64,000 nucleotides of DNA from Phyto melanocephala (Eukaryota > Arthropoda > Insecta > Diptera > Rhinophoridae), in assembly GCA_941918925.1 (NCBI GenBank), contig OW799236.1:101200562-101264561 (forward strand), written 5' to 3'. The notes beneath the pieces are model-generated. The model was not told the origin of the DNA and ran no database searches. It was given only the letters and a program-made list of their open reading frames with translations. The position numbers were made by a program, and so were the translations under genes. How positions within the stretch are numbered: position 1 is the first letter of the stretch; the number at the start of each line of letters is the position of its first letter. Of the stretch, positions 59,341 through 64,000 are shown piece after piece.

Positions 59341-60714
59341 ACGGCCCTAATTCTTTAGCGTCAACATAAAAAGTTAGAATGGCTGGTAAATAATATATTT
59401 TAGTTTTGGCATACTGTTTAATAGTTACTTTAGTTTACTACTTAATGTAGCGGTTTTGAAAATAGACACCTTGGCTCTTTTCTACTATTTGCATTCTGGA
59501 GTTACATTTCTCCAGTCCCCAAAGTATAATTTTTAACTGTTTTTTCAGCATAAAGCAGTGGCAGTGGAATGTAGTTTTACAGAAAAATCAGAATTTAAAG
59601 GGAAATAGCACGCCGAGATATATATGATTGCCCGAAGTCCGCACGTCTGCTACATCTGCAAGTATTAATCATTAATACATAATTGTTTGTTTCTGTTGAA
59701 ATGGAAAAAACTTTGGAACATAAGTGGATGCCCGAAAACTGACCAAGAATGATCAACAGCCATTAAACCAACTCAAAATTTGTTTACCGCTTAGGAGTAA
59801 CCAGATAAGTCTCTGGACCGTTTCGAAAAAGTTCCATTACCAGAGTCAGAATTTTTTCAAATTATGGCTCCAAGAAGCCAGAGATGCTGATTCAAATTCT
59901 ATACTCATACTGAAAATATTCTTTAGCCTGATACCACCTGATACTAGCCAAGGAGACGTATCCCTTAAGTGTAAGAAAAATGACAAACATACATCCCAAA
60001 GTTTCCTTAATGTCATATTTTGATTTCAATAAATCGACGATTGCTTTCAATGAATGCTCATGCTAAATAGTGTCTGCCACCCAATTTCTCCTGGCTCAGT
60101 GTCAGTAATATTTTTAAACAAAAACGATTTAATCATGATGATGTGTCAATCTACGTTTATTTCAAAGCTAACCTCGGCTTAATTTAAAAAAAATAAGGTT
60201 CCAATATGCTACTGTCTTGTAAACTGTGCAGATGTATAGAGTGCACTTTTCTAGATGCAATGGATAATGTTATATGCGGCACATTATATGGGACAATTTT
60301 ACTTTCTGACAGTTTGTCCATAAAATTATTATCATGACTGAACACATTTACAAACTACAAAGATTTTCTGTAGCTGCGCGAATCCATTACTGCTTTTCAA
60401 AGTACACTTTGAATATTCTATAGCTTTGTTCAAGATCCAATCTAAACATTATGAGATGCCATAATATAAAAACTATATATTGCAGAAAGTTCTTTTGAAA
60501 GTGACAATTCGTTATTTAAAAGATATTCTATAAATCGGTTGTCTTCAATTGGAATCCAAATTTCATGAACAAATTTAGGAAACCTTAATCCATATCATAA
60601 TTATTATTATTATTATTATTTTTATTTTATTTTTTTTAATTACCATTAAGATTACAACTTACTTGTTAAGGATTATGTTATTCGTTTGATTTTTCTAACG
60701 ACCAATTAACTGCT
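59341..60714. other. AT-rich spacer, no gene seen
   Basis: The 99-codon ORF at 59724-60023 is not recognised. A (TTA)n microsatellite lies at about 60598-60625. Confidence 0.4.
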
Positions 60715-60953
60715 CCAAAACGTGAGATTAACTGCTCACCAAAGTCGCTTCTCAAGAGGTTCGTGGTATTTTAGAACTTCTCGAAGAAATACGATCCAGT
60801 GATGCTGCCAGTCAAAAAATTCAAATATTTTCAAGCATTATTCTTTAATTAGTCTATTCATGGTAAAATGTCAAACGCTTCTGAGCATTTTGTATAATGT
60901 AGGTTACGAATCTTTTTTAAAACAAAAAACTTAAAAATCAAAAAATCACCCTT
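60715..60953 (-). mobile_element. Mariner remnant, one end kept
   Basis: The right end reads AAAAATCACCCTT, followed by TA at 60954-60955, the same terminus as the MITE at 20664-21050. On the minus strand a shard reading TGSITGSYFF (about 60780-60820) fits the GGIIGPYFF strand of the DD41D-like transposase. The left end is not found. Confidence 0.5.
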
Positions 60954-60955
60954 TA

Positions 60956-61844
60956 CAAATTATCCTTCAACACCGCAAATTGTAGCTCTTTAAATGATAA
61001 TAAATAACAAAATAAATATTTAAACCAAAATATTCTAGTCATCCAAAATGATCTACTAACTTTCATTAAGAATTGTAACCTCAAAAATAGCCATTCCAAC
61101 GAATACTTTAATATAACAACTTATTTTTATTGTACATACTTTCATTCTATTTACCACTTCCAAGTTACTACTAAAATATATTCTTACATTTTTGTGGTTT
61201 CATTTTACAGTTTTGTTTTCCCATTTTTACTGCTAATAATTTATTTTGTTAAAATTATTTTATTTTCTTTTGAATGCAACATTTTTCTTGTCTTTTTAAA
61301 AGTCTTCGGGAGTAAAAATAAAATAGAATAAAAACTCTTTATTCATCTTCTCCAAGTTAATGCGATTTTAAATTGTGGTCAAGACAATTAATTTCCGTTT
61401 CCTCCTTTCTTGTTTTATTAACAAGAAAAAACGTTACAGTTAACGAGAGTGCAAAAGATAAAAAATTTCAAAAAGAAAAAAACAATTCATTGTGGCAAAC
61501 TTTAGCCATTTTGTATAGAAAATTTTTAAAAGTTGTGAGAAGTAATTTGAAACTTTTTTAATATTTTTTTTTTTTTCATACTACTTAAAGTAAAGTTAAA
61601 CTAAATAGTTAAAGTAAATTGCAGTTATTACAGTAAAAAGAATGTCAATAATCTAAAATGTTGTTGTTTACTAAGAATATTAAGTTATAAAATATAGGTG
61701 ATACAGTAAAGGCATGATTAGCGTGTAGGTTGTATAGGGGCAAATTTTTTAGCACTTGGTTTTAGTATTGGAAGTTTTTCGACGTATTCATGTTCACTAT
61801 TTCCTTTCTTATAATGGTAAAACATTAAACACTAACTGCAGATT
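60956..61844. other. AT-rich spacer, no gene seen
   Basis: Chance ORF at 61373-61561 only. Bases 61845-61848 (TTAA) are the target duplication of the next element. Confidence 0.45.
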
Positions 61845-61848
61845 TAAC

Positions 61849-62925
61849 CCATTTTATACCAGAGTACATAAATGTTTAAATGTCTTAATAAAATTTCCAT
61901 GGTTAGTTAGATATGGGCCAAAAATTGTTATTTGATTTTTTATTTTTTTTTTTTGACGGTGATTACCCAAGAAACTGCTGGTCTAGATCTCGATCGCTGG
62001 GATAATTAGATAATTTGTTGGATATGATATATAGTAAGCTCAATAAGTGAAAAGAAGTGAAAAAGTGTTGGGAACCCCAACAAAATTATTTTTATTTAGT
62101 TTCATTTATTGTATAAAAATATTATCTTACATTTTTGTGGTAGTCCTTGAAGCAATTACCCACATATAACTTTATGTTGCATTTAGTGTAAGTATAGGCA
62201 GTATACTTCTTACATATTATGCATCCGCGGTAGTAGCCCTTAACGGACTTAGACATGTGCATTCCTTTTATTTTGGGAATTGATTTTAGGCGATCTATGA
62301 AATCGTCATCACATCCATTTTCTTCCTCTGACGAAGTAATTTCGGTGCTTGTTACCGGTTAGACAGATAACAACAGAGTTTTTGTTATCGAGATCTTAAA
62401 ATTGATTTGACTCATGGCTTCTGATTCGTTTGATCAGCAATTAAGCAATGCAATTTCTACTCACTGACATTAGCGCTGTCCAAGTAGGCAAGCCAAAGTG
62501 GCCACCAAACTTTTTGCCTCTGATTCCAATCCTATTCTTAGCGACAGCATTATCATGCAAGTCAACTCCGCCCATAAACTTATTATAATTAGCCATAAGG
62601 TTGGCTTAAGGTGCAGCGATCCTTTTTTTTTTTTTTTTTGCATTACATTTCTAATAGGATCCATCTGATTATAGTTCGTAGCCAAGGTGACTTCCGCATT
62701 GTCTCTCCACCGAACCAATGCAATCTTATGTTCCTGATCGAATGCGTAGTCCATATCATGTCGTGGTAATTTTGTTTTTAGACTTGCTCCTACCGGTCTG
62801 CTTGCTCTGATTGTTCTAGTTGCACAAAAACTTTTTTCTTTTAGAAGACAAAGCAAGCGGTATCCGGTAAAAAAATTTTCGAAATGAACGGTATATTGTC
62901 TAGGATACCGCTGGTACAAAATGGG
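61849..62925 (-). mobile_element. piggyBac-family element, 5' part deleted
   Basis: TTAA flanks the element at 61845-61848 and 62926-62929. The termini are CCCATTTTATACCAG on the left and CCCATTTTGTACCAG on the right in reverse complement, one mismatch in 15. The transposase on the minus strand starts immediately inside the right terminus, so the 5' region, promoter and first half of the gene are gone. At 1.08 kb it is a non-autonomous deletion derivative, distinct in terminal sequence from the one at 4042-5440. Confidence 0.85.
62120..62919 (-). pseudogene. piggyBac transposase pseudogene, C-terminal half
   Basis: The frame starts at the terminus with YQRYPRQYTVHFENFFTGYR (DNFFTS.. strand of the piggyBac DDE domain). 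It runs through LLCLLKEKSFCATRTIRASR and YAFDQEHKIALVRWRDNAEV. A run of A near 62622-62639 on this strand (KKKKK) marks a frameshift, after which the true frame is NYNKFMGGVDLHDNAVAKNR. At about 62120-62260 the C-terminal module reads KSVKGYYRGCIICKKYTAYT and CFKDYHKN, a cysteine-rich zinc-binding domain with some Cys lost. The DNFF Asp is Glu (ENFF). The frameshift makes it inactive. Confidence 0.85.
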
Positions 62926-62929
62926 TTAA

Positions 62930-64000
62930 GTCATATGAGACTTAATATTTCAATAGAAAATCCCGTTATTAGTCGTTTAAATAAGGACAAAACATTACGA
63001 AGCTTAAAAATTTCCAAACTTTATATTTTTTAACGCAAATAAACAATGGACAAAAAAATATTCATATAAAGTGTTGTCAGCTCTTAAAAACAGTTCCACA
63101 GCTGACAGTTAAGGTTTAGTAAAAATGGAACGATAGATCAAGATAATAGAATGATAGCTTGGCGATCACAGTTCTAAAATTTCACAAAAAATATGGTCCA
63201 AACAGTCAACTGTAAAGAGATTAATTGAAAAATTCTTTTGCTGATGTTTATTTATTCATTCAACGAATTCTCTGAGCAGTGCATGGTTATTGGGTTCTAG
63301 TTGTTTTGTCGTTGTGTTAATTGAATTTACTAAGCATGAAGGCACAAATATTTATTGTGTGTACGCTATAGAGAGCTTCTAAAATTTCCAAATCGAATAC
63401 ATACAATCAATTAATCACTAACACTAATACATTACATGATGAAAAAAATACCCAATGGCTACAGATATCTTGTTGGAAAACCGCTCTCATACCGAAATCA
63501 AATGCGTCCAAGTTAAATGAAAATGAAACATTACTAAGAGGTTGTTCTTCTTTAAATACATTTTGGAACTATGATTTAAGAACTTAACAGGGATTTTGCA
63601 GTTTATTTGTCCCTTAAATTTTGCACTTGACTTTCTTCCTCTTGCCTTTTTAAGAGCATGAAGAACTACTTGTGCTTGAGCAGCTTTCGAAAAAAATCGT
63701 CCTTATATGTTAATCAGTTCAAAATATCGAATAAGGTCATGAATTGCTTTCAAAAACTTCTAAGTTATGACAGTGTGTTAAAACAAACTATTTGTATTAC
63801 CTAAAAAAATTTTTTGACTTCATATATTTACATTATTGGCATTTAAAATTAAAAGATACAAACATCTTCTTCATCATTTAAAGCTGTATAATTGTCATAT
63901 GTCATATATACTTAGCAAGCATCTAGTAATATTATCATTTCGCCCACAAGCTTTGAAACTAAGTATCTGTGTGACAAACTAATAAATTCTTATGGGTGCT
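62930..64000. other. AT-rich spacer, no gene seen
   Basis: No gene, repeat end or motif could be supported up to the window edge. Confidence 0.45.

Noticed and set aside
59724..60023. 99-codon ORF
   Set aside because: No recognisable domain, no splice or codon-use support. One chance ORF of this size in a 64-kb window is plausible, though a decayed transposon is not excluded.
1..64000. tRNA or rRNA genes
   Set aside because: No cloverleaf with A- and B-box motifs and no rRNA-like block was noticed on reading both strands; a tRNA scan would settle it.

Overview
This is AT-rich (about 70%) eukaryotic non-coding DNA, probably intergenic or long-intron sequence from a higher dipteran, most likely a calyptrate fly of the blow fly or house fly type. 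That placement rests on mini-me/DINE-1 (Helentron-like) repeats with (GTCY)n tracts and an ATTCGGC-NNN-GCCGAAT terminal hairpin, together with piggyBac, hAT, Tc1 and DD41D mariner elements and RNase H-bearing non-LTR retrotransposons. The species cannot be told from the sequence. No intact host protein-coding gene, tRNA, rRNA or CRISPR array is visible. Nearly every short ORF is chance or a shard of a transposon.

Layout. 0-10 kb: an internally deleted Tc1 element (15-956), a fold-back element (1610-2696), a piggyBac derivative with exact TTAA duplications (4042-5440), a non-LTR retrotransposon tail (6684-7550), two Helentron-like repeats (7715-8533, 9872-10212) and a hammerhead-ribozyme-like 48-mer (8923-8970). 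11-21 kb: a second non-LTR remnant (11920-13190), mariner copies (14385-15114, 15660-16110, 20664-21050) and a Tc1 scrap near 17.7 kb. 21.3-25.2 kb: three phase-compatible candidate exons on the + strand, the only place where a host gene may show. 27.4-29.8 kb and 43.5-46.3 kb: two inverted copies of one long Helentron-like element, each carrying a mariner at the same internal site and a roughly 280-bp tandem array. Between them: a mariner (30327-31205), an endonuclease-domain fragment (35966-36385), a mariner N-terminal fragment and a non-LTR tail (39-41 kb), and the youngest-looking mariner (42108-43030, with 177-bp terminal inverted repeats). 47-64 kb: a hAT MITE with 8-bp target duplications (47093-47647), non-LTR scraps (50.7 kb, 53.6-54.0 kb), the second hammerhead-like 48-mer (54359-54406), a Harbinger-like MITE (55421-55980), further mariner scraps, a 103-nt near-perfect hairpin (59238-59340) and a second piggyBac deletion derivative (61849-62925).

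No pathway or operon joins these features; the window records successive transposon invasions. The most interesting points are the two hammerhead-like motifs with paired-base covariation, the composite Helentron/mariner element found twice with identical junctions, recurrent nonsense at one tryptophan codon in three mariner copies, and the candidate spliced exons at 21.3-25.2 kb.
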